DNA of 64,000 nt from NCBI GenBank assembly GCA_004173235.1, contig SEAC01000015.1, positions 496,001 through 560,000 of the forward strand, in the 5' to 3' direction. Below are positions 52,409 to 61,487 of this stretch, piece by piece. The translations under genes were made by a program, and so were the position numbers. Every line of letters starts with the position of its first letter. The first letter of the stretch is position 1. Source of the DNA: Chitinophagaceae bacterium (GTDB lineage Bacteria > Bacteroidota > Bacteroidia > Chitinophagales > Chitinophagaceae). Below the pieces are notes generated by a model, which saw only the letters and a program-made list of their open reading frames with translations, had not been told where the DNA came from and ran no database searches.

Positions 52409-52795
52409 ATGTATCCCACCATCTCGGTGCGCAGCCTGCACCTCGAATACCAGCTCTGGATCCACGAGCTGGATTTCGCGAAAGAAGAGATCTGCATCTT
52501 TGAAAAGCACCTCGAGCCGATCGTATCGAACTACACGAGCTCAGACGTGCGCGGTCGCGCGGAACAATTCCAGAACAAATTCATTCGCCACAAGGAAGTG
52601 ATCGACGAGCTGAAGCATAAACTGCATGGCAGTGAACTGCAGCTGGCGGCCTTTGTGCGCGATATGAATGGCATGGGCATCGACAGTGTAAAGATGGACA
52701 ACCATGTGAAGCTGCGCCAGGACATGATCCGCTTCCGCGAGCTTTATGCTGAGTTGAAAAGACTCTTCCGCCGGTTTGAGGCCGACTGGTACTGA
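52409..52795 (+). CDS. Small helical conserved-type protein, function unknown
   Basis: 128 residues and predominantly helical. After a short N-terminal segment (MYPTISVRSLHLEYQLW), a pair of long amphipathic helices covers about residues 18-90 (ELDFAKEEICIFEKHLEPIV, RAEQFQNKFIRHKEVIDELKHKLHGSE). A third helix ends with YAELKRLFRRFEADWY. No signal peptide, membrane segment or metal motif is seen. The coiled-coil layout suggests a small structural or adaptor protein. It lies 81 bases after the pirin operon on the same strand and before the GH20 gene, which has its own promoter. Confidence 0.7.
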   Translation: MYPTISVRSLHLEYQLWIHELDFAKEEICIFEKHLEPIVSNYTSSDVRGRAEQFQNKFIRHKEVIDELKHKLHGSELQLAAFVRDMNGMGIDSVKMDNHVKLRQDMIRFRELYAELKRLFRRFEADWY

Positions 52796-52796
52796 C

Positions 52797-52825
52797 TTGC
52801 GGGGAACGGGAATTGGCTAATTTCC
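52797..52825 (+). promoter_or_regulatory. Putative promoter TTG-N18-TAATTTCC of the GH20 gene
   Basis: TTG at 52797-52799 and TAATTTCC at 52818-52825 (two mismatches to TAnnTTTG) with an 18-base spacer, 19 bases before the ATG at 52845. Confidence 0.4.
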
Positions 52826-52844
52826 GGGTTCCAAACACGGAACC

Positions 52845-55259
52845 ATGATAAAGCACTTGCTTCTTGTTGCCGGCCTCGCGCTGGCGGGTAATCTTTTCGC
52901 ACAACAACCTGCCGTCGTACCGCAGCCCGTAGATCTACGTATCGGCAAAGGCAGCTTCGCCATCTCGCCCGCAACGCGACTGCTTGCGCGTGATGCAGAA
53001 GAAACAGCCATTGCAGGCTTACTGAACGATTACCTTCAGCAATACCATGGTTTTCGTCTGCCCGTAGGCCGCGAAGGCACCGGGCCCGCCATCCGCTTCG
53101 TTACACGGAAATTCATCAGAGCGCCCGACAAGGATGCGTACCTGCTTTCCGTCAACCGCAACGGTGTGCTGGTCGAGGGCGACACGTATGCAGGAACGTT
53201 CTACGGCCTGCAAACACTGTTGCAGCTGTTGCCGTTGCCCAATACGGCTGCTCCAGCCGCATCTGAAATAAAGATCAAGCAAAAGCCCGGGAAGTATAAA
53301 GCGAAGGTGAGCGGCGCGAAAGTTCGCACACTGTCTGTACCCTTCGTTGCCGTTTCCGACTACCCGCGATTCGCATACCGCGGCATGCACCTCGATGTAA
53401 GTCGTCATTTCTTTCCGGTTTCGTTTATTAAAAAGTACATCGACATCCTCGCTGCGCACAAACTCAATACATTTCACTGGCACCTTACCGATGACCAGGG
53501 ATGGCGCGTCGAGATACGCAAGTATCCGAAGCTGACCGAAGTGGGCGGATGGCGCCACGGCACGATCACCGGTCGTTACCCCGGCACCGGGAGCGACAAC
53601 GAGCGCTACGGTGGGTTTTATACGCAGGGCGAAGTGCGCGAGGTGCTCGAATATGCGCGCCGGCGCTATGTAAGCGTGCTGCCCGAGATCGAGATGCCGG
53701 GCCACGCATCGGCAGCCATTGCGGCTTATCCTTTTCTGAGTTGTTTTCCCGATGAGCCGACGAACATTCCCAGCTGGCCTTCGCGCGGTAGCAAAGAAGC
53801 GCAGGCCACGGGCACGCCGAAGCAGGTGCAGGAAACCTGGGGCGTGTTTTACGATATCATGTGTGCCGGAAAGGATTCCACCTTCTTCTTTCTACAGGAC
53901 GTGCTCGATGAAGTGATGGAGCTCTTCCCGGGCAGCTACGTGCATATAGGCGGCGATGAAGCGCCCAAATCGCAGTGGAAGCGTTGCCCGCGCTGCCAGG
54001 CGCGCATGAAAGCCGAAGGTCTGAAAGACGAGCACGAGCTCCAGAGTTACTTTATCCGCCGCATCGATCAGTATGTAAGCAGCAAGGGCCGCAAGATCAT
54101 CGGGTGGGATGAGATCCTCGAAGGAGGACTATCGCCCAATGCCGTGGTTATGAGCTGGCAGGGCCAGCGCGGCGGAACCGAAGCTGCACGCCAGGGCCAC
54201 GATGTGGTGATGAGCCCGCAGAAACCGGTTTACTTCGACCATGCACAGGTGAAGCCTGAAGATTCATTGGTGTGGGGCGGATTCAATCCACTCGACTCTG
54301 TGTACACTTTCGAGCCGGTGCCTTTTGGACTCGACAGCAGCGCGGCGCGACATATCCTCGGGGGACAGGCCAATCTGTGGGCCGAGTACCTCGGCAATTC
54401 CTCGAAAGTCGAATACATGCTTTTGCCCCGCCTCGCAGCTTTAAGTGAAGCGTTGTGGACACCAACAGCCGCGCGCAACTGGCCTTCTTTCGAAGCGCGC
54501 CTTCCGTCTCTCTTCAAGCGCTACGACGCACGTGGGTGGAATTCAAGCCGTGCTTACTTTTTCCTGCAGCAACAATTGCAGTTCGACTCAGCGCACCCGG
54601 GCGTATTGCTGCTGGGTTTGAGCAGCCGCCTGCCAGGGGCGAAGATCGAAGTGTTCCAGGCTGGCAAGCAACAGTCGCACGCCTACCGGCAACCGATCCG
54701 CATCAGCGCCACCGACCGGTACGACCTGATCCTCGGCAGCGCAGATAACAAGATGGTCCAAAAAGTATCGCTGGCCTTCCGCTTTAACAAAGCCACCGGC
54801 CGGCCAACAACATTGAAGACTGAGCCCAACCGAAGCTACCCCGCACTCGGTGCGTTGAGCCTCGTGAACGGCATCAGCTCGAACAAGGGCCTGGCAAGTC
54901 CGGATTGGCTTGGCTTCCTTGGCACCGATATGGAGGCCAGCATCGACCTCGGAAAATCCGACACGCTGCGCCTTCTAACCCTGCACACGCTCGATCAGAA
55001 TGGCTCCTGGATCTACCTTCCCGAATATGTGGAAGTGTTTGTATCGGACGACGGAACAAACTTTCGTTCAGCCGGAAAGTCGGACGAATTTCACCTCGAT
55101 GATGCGGCATTCACACAAGGCAACATTCGCGTACCCCTCCACAACGTGACGGCGCGCTATGTGCGTGTATTCGCCAAAAACCACGGCGTCATTGCCGAGG
55201 GGCAGCCGGGGGCGGGCACACGGGCTTGGTTGTTTGCCGACGAGATCGTGGTGGAGTAG
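52845..55259 (+). CDS. GH20 beta-N-acetylhexosaminidase, exported
   Basis: 804 residues with a signal peptide (MIKHLLLVAGLALAGNLFAQ). It removes terminal beta-linked GlcNAc or GalNAc from glycans or chitooligosaccharides by substrate-assisted catalysis. A GH20b domain (about 20-165) precedes the TIM barrel, which opens with YRGMHLDVSRHFFP and contains FHWHLTDDQGWR, PEIEMPGHASAA and the catalytic D371-E372 pair in HIGGDEAPK. VVMSWQGQRGG and the NLWAEYLG tryptophan/tyrosine segment complete the pocket. A C-terminal discoidin-like beta domain (about 680-804: DGTNFRSAGKS, ARYVRVFAKNHG) resembles that of the GH92 mannosidase in this window. It lies apart from that operon but fits the same N-glycan pathway. 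Confidence 0.94.
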   Translation: MIKHLLLVAGLALAGNLFAQQPAVVPQPVDLRIGKGSFAISPATRLLARDAEETAIAGLLNDYLQQYHGFRLPVGREGTGPAIRFVTRKFIRAPDKDAYLLSVNRNGVLVEGDTYAGTFYGLQTLLQLLPLPNTAAPAASEIKIKQKPGKYKAKVSGAKVRTLSVPFVAVSDYPRFAYRGMHLDVSRHFFPVSFIKKYIDILAAHKLNTFHWHLTDDQGWRVEIRKYPKLTEVGGWRHGTITGRYPGTGSDNERYGGFYTQGEVREVLEYARRRYVSVLPEIEMPGHASAAIAAYPFLSCFPDEPTNIPSWPSRGSKEAQATGTPKQVQETWGVFYDIMCAGKDSTFFFLQDVLDEVMELFPGSYVHIGGDEAPKSQWKRCPRCQARMKAEGLKDEHELQSYFIRRIDQYVSSKGRKIIGWDEILEGGLSPNAVVMSWQGQRGGTEAARQGHDVVMSPQKPVYFDHAQVKPEDSLVWGGFNPLDSVYTFEPVPFGLDSSAARHILGGQANLWAEYLGNSSKVEYMLLPRLAALSEALWTPTAARNWPSFEARLPSLFKRYDARGWNSSRAYFFLQQQLQFDSAHPGVLLLGLSSRLPGAKIEVFQAGKQQSHAYRQPIRISATDRYDLILGSADNKMVQKVSLAFRFNKATGRPTTLKTEPNRSYPALGALSLVNGISSNKGLASPDWLGFLGTDMEASIDLGKSDTLRLLTLHTLDQNGSWIYLPEYVEVFVSDDGTNFRSAGKSDEFHLDDAAFTQGNIRVPLHNVTARYVRVFAKNHGVIAEGQPGAGTRAWLFADEIVVE

Positions 55260-55264
55260 GATGC

Positions 55265-55400
55265 GCACGGAACGCACGGAAAGCACGGAATGGACTGTTC
55301 GACTGCGCTTTCCCTGAACTATGATTGGATTATAATGAAAAGGCTCGCCGCATATGCCGACGAGCCTTTTATTTGTTTCGTGAGTTCCGTGTATTCCGTG
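55265..55400. repeat. GCACGGAAN nonamer array with inverted copies around a terminator
   Basis: Three head-to-tail nonamers GCACGGAAC, GCACGGAAA and GCACGGAAT occupy 55265-55291. Reverse-complement copies lie at 55383-55391 (one mismatch) and 55392-55400 (ATTCCGTGC, exact to the third unit). They flank the hairpin at 55338-55370. The convergent GH20 and TPR genes end at 55259 and 55408, so the array fills the whole gap. Confidence 0.7.
55338..55370. terminator. Bidirectional terminator between GH20 and TPR genes
   Basis: AAAAGGCTCG (55338-55347) pairs exactly with CGAGCCTTTT (55361-55370), giving T-runs on both strands. It serves both convergent genes. Confidence 0.8.
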
Positions 55401-55407
55401 CGAACTA

Positions 55408-56433
55408 TTACATGCCGGGCATTTCCATCTTCTGCCGGTTGCGCGCCAGCTGCGGATCCATCTCTATGGCTTTGTCGCAGAGGGCCTGCCCCTTGGCTTT
55501 TTCGCCCTTTTTCTGGTAGCTCATTCCGATCATGAACAGCGCCGATGCGTTGGTCTTATCGAGTTCGAGCATTTTGTCCCAGTAGTCGATGGCCTTATCG
55601 TAGCGCTTCGCGTCGTAGTTGGCCTCGGCGATCATGTTGAGCAGGTTGAGATCGGCGGGGCGGCGCTGGATCATTTCTTCAAGGATGTTTAAGCCTTTGT
55701 CGGTCTGCTTGTTATTGAGGTAGGCAATGGCGAGGTTTTCTTTAAACTCATTGTCCTGCCGGATGCCCGCCTCCATGGCCAGCTCGAAATACTTGAGCGA
55801 ATTCTTATCGTCGTTCATCGCGTAGTAGATGAGCGCGGTTTCGTACATCCAACGATTATTCTTCGGATCGAGCTCGATGGCTTTCAGGAAGTAGGGGATC
55901 GCAAGCTTGTTGTTGTTCATGTCGGCATAGGCACGAGCCACCATATAAGGAACCTGCGCATTCGTTGGATCTTCCTTGGCAGCCTCGTTCAAAAAGCGGA
56001 TCGCCTCGCCGTAGTTTTCATCGTCGTAGTGCGCCTTGCCGATGTAATACGCAACCTTCACCGTTGGATCGATCTCTTTCAGCTTCGTGGCATATTTCAC
56101 TGCGTCCGGAAACTGCCGCATGTTGAACGAAAGCGTCATCAGCTGGTTGTAGGTCTCTGCCGAATTGTCGCCGAGTTTCTCGAGTTCGAGGAATTTCTCG
56201 CGTGCCTGCGGATAGCGGCGCAGGGCGAGCAATGCCTTGGCAAGGTCACCCACAACTTTCTTGTCGGTCTTGTTGTAGCTGTATGCCGAGTCGAAGTATT
56301 TGTAGGCAACCATGGTGCGGCCTTTCAGCCACTCCTGGGCACCTTTGTCGGAGTAATAGGCGGCACTGTCGCTCTGGGCAAACGAGGCAGCGCAAAATAA
56401 GCCGGTCAGGGCGGTCAAAATGAGCTTTCGCAT
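55408..56433 (-). CDS. Exported tetratricopeptide-repeat protein
   Basis: 341 residues from the ATG at 56433, which gives a signal peptide (MRKLILTALTGLFCAASFAQ). The frame is open 15 codons further but without such a signal. About eight TPR units of 34 residues run through the protein; recognisable helix pairs include KVAYYIGKAHYDDENYGEAIRFL, VPYMVARAYADMNNNKLAIPYFLKAIEL and ASALFMIGMSYQKKGEKAKGQALCDKAIEM. TPR arrays are protein-binding scaffolds, here in the periplasm or lipid-anchored assemblies; no partner is indicated. The protein ends NRQKMEMPGM, a Met-rich tail. Confidence 0.85.
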   Translation of the reverse strand: MRKLILTALTGLFCAASFAQSDSAAYYSDKGAQEWLKGRTMVAYKYFDSAYSYNKTDKKVVGDLAKALLALRRYPQAREKFLELEKLGDNSAETYNQLMTLSFNMRQFPDAVKYATKLKEIDPTVKVAYYIGKAHYDDENYGEAIRFLNEAAKEDPTNAQVPYMVARAYADMNNNKLAIPYFLKAIELDPKNNRWMYETALIYYAMNDDKNSLKYFELAMEAGIRQDNEFKENLAIAYLNNKQTDKGLNILEEMIQRRPADLNLLNMIAEANYDAKRYDKAIDYWDKMLELDKTNASALFMIGMSYQKKGEKAKGQALCDKAIEMDPQLARNRQKMEMPGM

Positions 56434-56564
56434 GAGTTGTAGCGGTGTTTTGTTCTTAAGGTCAGAACGGTTAAACATTCATAGGGGTCACACTAAATTA
56501 GATATTCTGCTGATGGGTTGTTGTTAAAATGAGGTGAGGGCGCATTTCCCGTGGTTGAACCCGA

Positions 56565-58580
56565 TTATTTGAGGATGACTCCCGCCAGTGCTGGCAAATG
56601 GAGCGTATGTCGCCAGGTATTCGTCGCCTTATCCACGAGCTTCCGGGCGATCTTCTGGTTAAAAACATCCCCGGCGCCGCCATAATGCGTGGAATCGGAA
56701 TTGAACAATTCCTTAGTGAAATATTTCCCGGGAACGTCCACCGTCCAGTCCCACCGCGGTAGCGGGCTGAGGTTGAGAATCACCAGCAGCTCCTCTCCTT
56801 TTTTGCGTCCTTTTCTGCGATACACCACCACGCACTCTTCGCGGTGACTCAGGTCGATCCACTCGAAGCCGTCCACCTTGAACTGATTGCCATACAGCGC
56901 GGGTGCTGCCTTAAGAATGCGATTCAGATCGCGCACGCACAGCTGCAATCCTTTGTGCGGCGCGAAATCGAGCAGGTGCCAGTCAAGCTCGCTTTTGTAG
57001 TTCCATTCGGTTGTTTGCCCAAACTCGTTGCCCATGAAGAGCAGCCGACCGCCGGGGTGCGTCCACATATAGGTGTAGAGCGTGCGCAGGTTCGCAAACT
57101 TCTGCCATTCATCACCCGGCATCTTGTAAATCATCGGACTCTTGCCGTGCACCACCTCGTCGTGGCTGAGCGGAAGCATGAAATTCTCATCGAAGAAATA
57201 CATCATGCTGAACGTGAGCTTGTCCTGGTGGTGCTTGCGGTGGATCGGATCGAACTCGAAGTAGTCGAGCGTGTCGTGCATCCAGCCCATCATCCACTTC
57301 ATGCCGAATCCCAAACCTCCGGCAAAGGTGGGCTTCGAAACGCCTGGCCAGTCCGTGGCTTCTTCGGCGATCGTTTGCGTATCGGGGAAGTCGCGGAAGA
57401 TCGTTTCGTTGAGATCCTTGATGAACGCGATCGCTTCGAGGTTGCCGTTTCCACCGAACTCGTTGGGCTCCCATTGCCCGTGCGTGCGGGAATAATCGAG
57501 CTTTAGCATCGACGACACAGCATCCACGCGCACGCCATCGATATGAAAGAGATCGAACCAGAAACGCGCGCTGCTGATCAGAAACGACTTCACCTCGCCG
57601 CGCTTATAATTGAAGATGTACGAGTTCCAGTCGGGATGAAAGCCTTTGCGCATATCGGCATACTCAAACGTATGCGTGCCATCGAAAAGAAAAAGTCCAT
57701 GCGCATCGTAGGGAAAATGCGAAGGCACCCAGTCGAGCAGCACGCCAATGCCAGCGCCGTGGCACTTGTCGATGAGGTACATCAGTCCTTCGGGCGTGCC
57801 GAAGCGTGAGGTGGCGGCGAAGTAGCCGGTGCATTGATAACCCCAGCTTCCATCGAACGGATGTTCCATCACCGGCATCAGTTCCACGTGGGTGAAGCCC
57901 ATCTCCTGCACATACGGCACGAGCCGGTCGGCGATCATCCAGTAATCGTTATAGCTCTCTTCGTCGTTGCGATCGGGGCGCATCCAGCTGGCGAGGTGCA
58001 CTTCGTACACGCTCCACGGAGCGTCGAGCGAATTGTGCTTCTTACGATGCTGCATCCATTCGGCGTCATTCCACTGGTAGTCGAAGCTCCAGGTAATGGA
58101 TGACGTGGCGGGTCGTTTTTCCCAGTGGTATGCAAAGGGGTCGCCCTTGACCGTGATGCGGCCCTGGTAGCCCGTGATATGGTATTTATACAACTCACCT
58201 TTTTGCACGCCGGGAATGAATCCTTCCCAGATGCCGCTGCGGTCGAGGCGTGGAAAAAGCGGGTGACTGTTTTCCTGCCATGCGTTGAAGCTGCCGATCA
58301 CGGAAACCGCGGTGGCGTTGGGTGCCCATACGGCAAAGTAGCAGCCGGCTTCACCCAGCACTTCCATCGGTCGCGATCCCAGCTTGTGGTAAAGCGTATA
58401 GTGCGTTCCTGCGGCGAAGGTTTGCACGTCATCGTCATAAAGGATGGAGTAGTTCCACACCGGCTTCTGCGTATCCACGAAGTTGGCGTCCTCGTAGCGT
58501 TGCAGCGCACCATCGGTGCCCGTTTCTACAATGCTACCCTTAGCTTTTTGATGAACGGTGTTGGCAGGTCGGGGTTCCAT
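56565..58580 (-). CDS. glgB: 1,4-alpha-glucan branching enzyme
   Basis: 671 residues. GlgB cuts an alpha-1,4 chain and rejoins it by an alpha-1,6 bond, making glycogen branches. A CBM48 domain (about 75-170, GCYFAVWAPNATAVSVIGSFNAW) precedes the GH13 barrel. The motifs are DWVPSHFPYDAHGL, nucleophile D353 in GVRVDAVSSM, acid in AEEATDWPGV (E406/E407) and the stabiliser in LPLSHDEVVHGKSPM. The eukaryote-like layout and lack of a second N-domain match the shorter Bacteroidota enzymes. It is a single gene here, without glgA or glgC nearby, and its product is the substrate of the glgX-treZ-treY operon about 13 kb away. Confidence 0.95.
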   Translation of the reverse strand: MEPRPANTVHQKAKGSIVETGTDGALQRYEDANFVDTQKPVWNYSILYDDDVQTFAAGTHYTLYHKLGSRPMEVLGEAGCYFAVWAPNATAVSVIGSFNAWQENSHPLFPRLDRSGIWEGFIPGVQKGELYKYHITGYQGRITVKGDPFAYHWEKRPATSSITWSFDYQWNDAEWMQHRKKHNSLDAPWSVYEVHLASWMRPDRNDEESYNDYWMIADRLVPYVQEMGFTHVELMPVMEHPFDGSWGYQCTGYFAATSRFGTPEGLMYLIDKCHGAGIGVLLDWVPSHFPYDAHGLFLFDGTHTFEYADMRKGFHPDWNSYIFNYKRGEVKSFLISSARFWFDLFHIDGVRVDAVSSMLKLDYSRTHGQWEPNEFGGNGNLEAIAFIKDLNETIFRDFPDTQTIAEEATDWPGVSKPTFAGGLGFGMKWMMGWMHDTLDYFEFDPIHRKHHQDKLTFSMMYFFDENFMLPLSHDEVVHGKSPMIYKMPGDEWQKFANLRTLYTYMWTHPGGRLLFMGNEFGQTTEWNYKSELDWHLLDFAPHKGLQLCVRDLNRILKAAPALYGNQFKVDGFEWIDLSHREECVVVYRRKGRKKGEELLVILNLSPLPRWDWTVDVPGKYFTKELFNSDSTHYGGAGDVFNQKIARKLVDKATNTWRHTLHLPALAGVILK

Positions 58581-58719
58581 AATACCTTGTGCGAAGAATT
58601 TCGTAACCGTTAAATAAATTCTAAAGCAATGCTGGTTAAGGGATTCGCGCTACCGGTAAAGTTACCTTAACGCTCTCAACATAACCTACTGCTTTCACAC
58701 ACTGTTGAAAACTTACTGC

Positions 58720-61479
58720 ATGAGAAAATCATTGCTCTGCCTGCTGCTGCTCCTGGCAGTGGGGCTGGCCGGACAGGCTCAGTTCCGCATCATGGGCAGC
58801 CTGCGCGACACCACTGCAAAGTCAAACCCAGCCAACGCATCCATCGCCCTTCTCCATAAAAAGGACAGCACACTCGTGACCTTCACGCGGAGCACTGCCG
58901 ATGGCCGGTTCAGCACACGGAGCGTGGCACCCGGCTCCTATGTGCTGCTGATCACCTACCCCAAGTTTGCCGACCTTGCGGAAACCGTGGAAGTGAAAGA
59001 CGGCGACGTCGACCTTGGCCAGCTCGCGCTCACGCCGAAGAGCCGCCTGCTGGAGGAGGTCATCATCCGCACCAACGCGGCAGTGCGCATCAAGGGCGAT
59101 ACTACCGAGTTTGCAGCCGATTCGTTCCGGGTAAAAGAAGGCGCTACCGTAGAAGACCTGCTGAAGCGGCTTCCCGGCTTTTCGGTGAATGCAAAGGGCG
59201 AGATCACCACGCAGGGGAAGCGTGTAGACAAAGTGCTTGTGGACGGCGAAGAATTCTTTGGAGACGATCCTACGATGGCCACGCAAAACCTCTCGGCCAA
59301 GATCGTAGACAAAGTGCAGGTATACGATTCGAAGAGCGAGCAGGAGAACATGCGCTCGGTAGGAACGGCCAGTGAAGGAAAGACCCTCAACATCAAATTG
59401 AAAGAGGATAGCAAGAAGGGAGGCTTTGGAAGTGTGCAGGTAGGTGCCGACTTCAATCGCTTTCTCGAAGCGCGCACCATGCTCAACCGCTTTGTGGGCA
59501 AGAAGAAAGTGTCGGTGTACGCCAATCGCAGCAACGTCAATACCGGTTCGCTCAACTGGAGCGACCGCAACAAGCTGGGGATGGACAACAACGTGGAGTA
59601 TGACGAGTTGAACGGCTACTATTATAGCTTTAATACCGACGATGGCTTCAGCGACTGGAACCTGAAAGGATATCCCGATGCATGGACCGGTGGCGCGCTC
59701 TTCACGAACAAGTGGGACCGCGAGCAGCAGAACGTGAATCTGTCCTATCGCTACAACCAGCTCGGAAACGTAAACAATTCCGTTTCCACTACGCAAAACC
59801 TGCTGCCCGGCAATCGCAGTTTCCGCTATCGCGACGTAACCAACCGCGGCACCAACCGCCAGCACGTGGTGAATGCGAAGTATGAATGGAAGATCGATTC
59901 GCTGGCTTCGCTTAAATATACTGTTGCCGGAACCTACCGTAACTCGGACATCTACACGCAGACCTATAGCCACTTTCTCAACGAAGCGGGCGACACGGTA
60001 AATCAAAGCACGCAGAACAAGAACAATGCGTCCACGCGCTACCAGCTCGACCAGCAACTGGTGTACCGACAGGCATTCATGAAGAAGGGACGCCTGCTCA
60101 TCCTGACGCTGCGTCATGGCCTTATCCAGGACGAACAACAGGGAATCACGCGCTCGGAGAATCTGTTTTATGCCAATCGCACACTCGATTCGATCGGAAT
60201 TATCGACCAGATGCGTCGTATTGATGGCAAGTCGGGAAGCTTTGGCGTGAAGGCTAGTTTCAATGAGCCGCTGTCGAAAGTATGGAACCTGGTTGCGGAG
60301 TATGGATATAACAGCAATCATTCCGATTCCTACCGCAACACCTATAACAAGAGCACTTCAGGCAAATACGAAAAGCTCGATACCGTTTTCAGCAACAACT
60401 TCGAGCTCGATGCGTTTTCGCACAATGGCTCGCTCACATTCAAGTATGTAGACAAGAAGTGGCGCGCAGCTGCAGGTACGGGCCTTTCCACCGTGACGTT
60501 GCGCCTGCACGACCTTTTTGCCAACAGTATTAATACGTACAATTTCCTCAACATCACGCCGCAGGTAGGTGTCAGCTTTACTCCGAAGCAGCAGACCAAC
60601 TTCAACTTCAGCTACCGCGGCAATACGCGTCAACCTACGATCGACCAGCTGCAGCCCATTCGCGACAACAACGATCCGCTGAATGTATTTATCGGCAACC
60701 CGAACCTCAAGGTGGGCTTCAACAACCAATTCTCTCTGGGCTTCAACAAATCGAAACCGCTCAAAGGCATCTGGATGTACGCCAGCCTCTCCTACAACAT
60801 TTCTTCCAACGACATAGCTTTCAAGAACGACCTCGATCTTCGAACGGGCAAGCAAACGTACCAGCCTGTGAACGTCAATGGAAATCGCCGTTGGTGGGCC
60901 TGGACCAACTGGTCGCGCGATCGTGGCAACAAGAAGGTGGGTTACGGCTTCCAGGTCGGTGGCAACGGAAGCATCAACAACAGCTTCGTCAACAACAACC
61001 CCAACGTTAGCCGCTACGCCAACATCAACGTCAATCCCAACATCAGCTATCGCTGGGACGATCACGTTACCATCCAGGTTGGCCCGGAGGTGCAGTACAA
61101 TATTTCGAGCTCGTCGCTGCAGCCCGACCGCAATGCCAACTACTTCACCTATGGCGGCGATGTGGAAGGCACGGTGCAACTGCCGGCCAAGATGCAGTTC
61201 AGCGTTACCGGTCGCTTCGATGTTCGGCAGAAGGTTGCTGGATTCAGCGGCACCCCCAACAACTATTTGGTGAACGCCGAGTTGACACGCAAATTCTTTA
61301 AAGACAATTCACTGCTGCTAAAGCTCACCGTCAACGACGTGTTCAACCAGAACGTCGGCTTCAACCGCAACTTCGATTCCAATTTCATCAACGAAGAACG
61401 CTACAACCGCATCGCCCGCTACTTCATGCTGCGCCTCGAGTGGAGCTTCAGCAAGATGGGCGCCGGCGCTGCAAAATAA
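58720..61479 (+). CDS. Outer-membrane beta-barrel receptor (TonB-dependent receptor-like)
   Basis: 919 residues from the ATG at 58720, which gives a signal peptide (MRKSLLCLLLLLAVGLAGQAQ); a TTG five codons earlier is unlikely. A carboxypeptidase-like regulatory beta domain (about 22-112, FRIMGSLRDTTAKSNPANASIAL, FSTRSVAPGSYVLLITYPKF) is followed by a plug-like region (about 115-230: VEDLLKRLPGFSVNAKGEIT, KVLVDGEEFFGDDPTM). A large barrel with alternating aromatic strands ends in LRLEWSFSKMG. This layout is typical of the OMP beta-barrel family found next to GLPGLI proteins, lacking an SusD partner. The ligand is unknown. The gene is followed by the GLPGLI gene eight bases later. Confidence 0.88.
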   Translation: MRKSLLCLLLLLAVGLAGQAQFRIMGSLRDTTAKSNPANASIALLHKKDSTLVTFTRSTADGRFSTRSVAPGSYVLLITYPKFADLAETVEVKDGDVDLGQLALTPKSRLLEEVIIRTNAAVRIKGDTTEFAADSFRVKEGATVEDLLKRLPGFSVNAKGEITTQGKRVDKVLVDGEEFFGDDPTMATQNLSAKIVDKVQVYDSKSEQENMRSVGTASEGKTLNIKLKEDSKKGGFGSVQVGADFNRFLEARTMLNRFVGKKKVSVYANRSNVNTGSLNWSDRNKLGMDNNVEYDELNGYYYSFNTDDGFSDWNLKGYPDAWTGGALFTNKWDREQQNVNLSYRYNQLGNVNNSVSTTQNLLPGNRSFRYRDVTNRGTNRQHVVNAKYEWKIDSLASLKYTVAGTYRNSDIYTQTYSHFLNEAGDTVNQSTQNKNNASTRYQLDQQLVYRQAFMKKGRLLILTLRHGLIQDEQQGITRSENLFYANRTLDSIGIIDQMRRIDGKSGSFGVKASFNEPLSKVWNLVAEYGYNSNHSDSYRNTYNKSTSGKYEKLDTVFSNNFELDAFSHNGSLTFKYVDKKWRAAAGTGLSTVTLRLHDLFANSINTYNFLNITPQVGVSFTPKQQTNFNFSYRGNTRQPTIDQLQPIRDNNDPLNVFIGNPNLKVGFNNQFSLGFNKSKPLKGIWMYASLSYNISSNDIAFKNDLDLRTGKQTYQPVNVNGNRRWWAWTNWSRDRGNKKVGYGFQVGGNGSINNSFVNNNPNVSRYANINVNPNISYRWDDHVTIQVGPEVQYNISSSSLQPDRNANYFTYGGDVEGTVQLPAKMQFSVTGRFDVRQKVAGFSGTPNNYLVNAELTRKFFKDNSLLLKLTVNDVFNQNVGFNRNFDSNFINEERYNRIARYFMLRLEWSFSKMGAGAAK

Positions 61480-61487
61480 CTGTGCAA

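Noticed and set aside
58822..60321. Minus-strand open frame of 499 codons opposite the outer-membrane receptor
   Set aside because: Shadow of the barrel's alternating codons; no start signal or domain.
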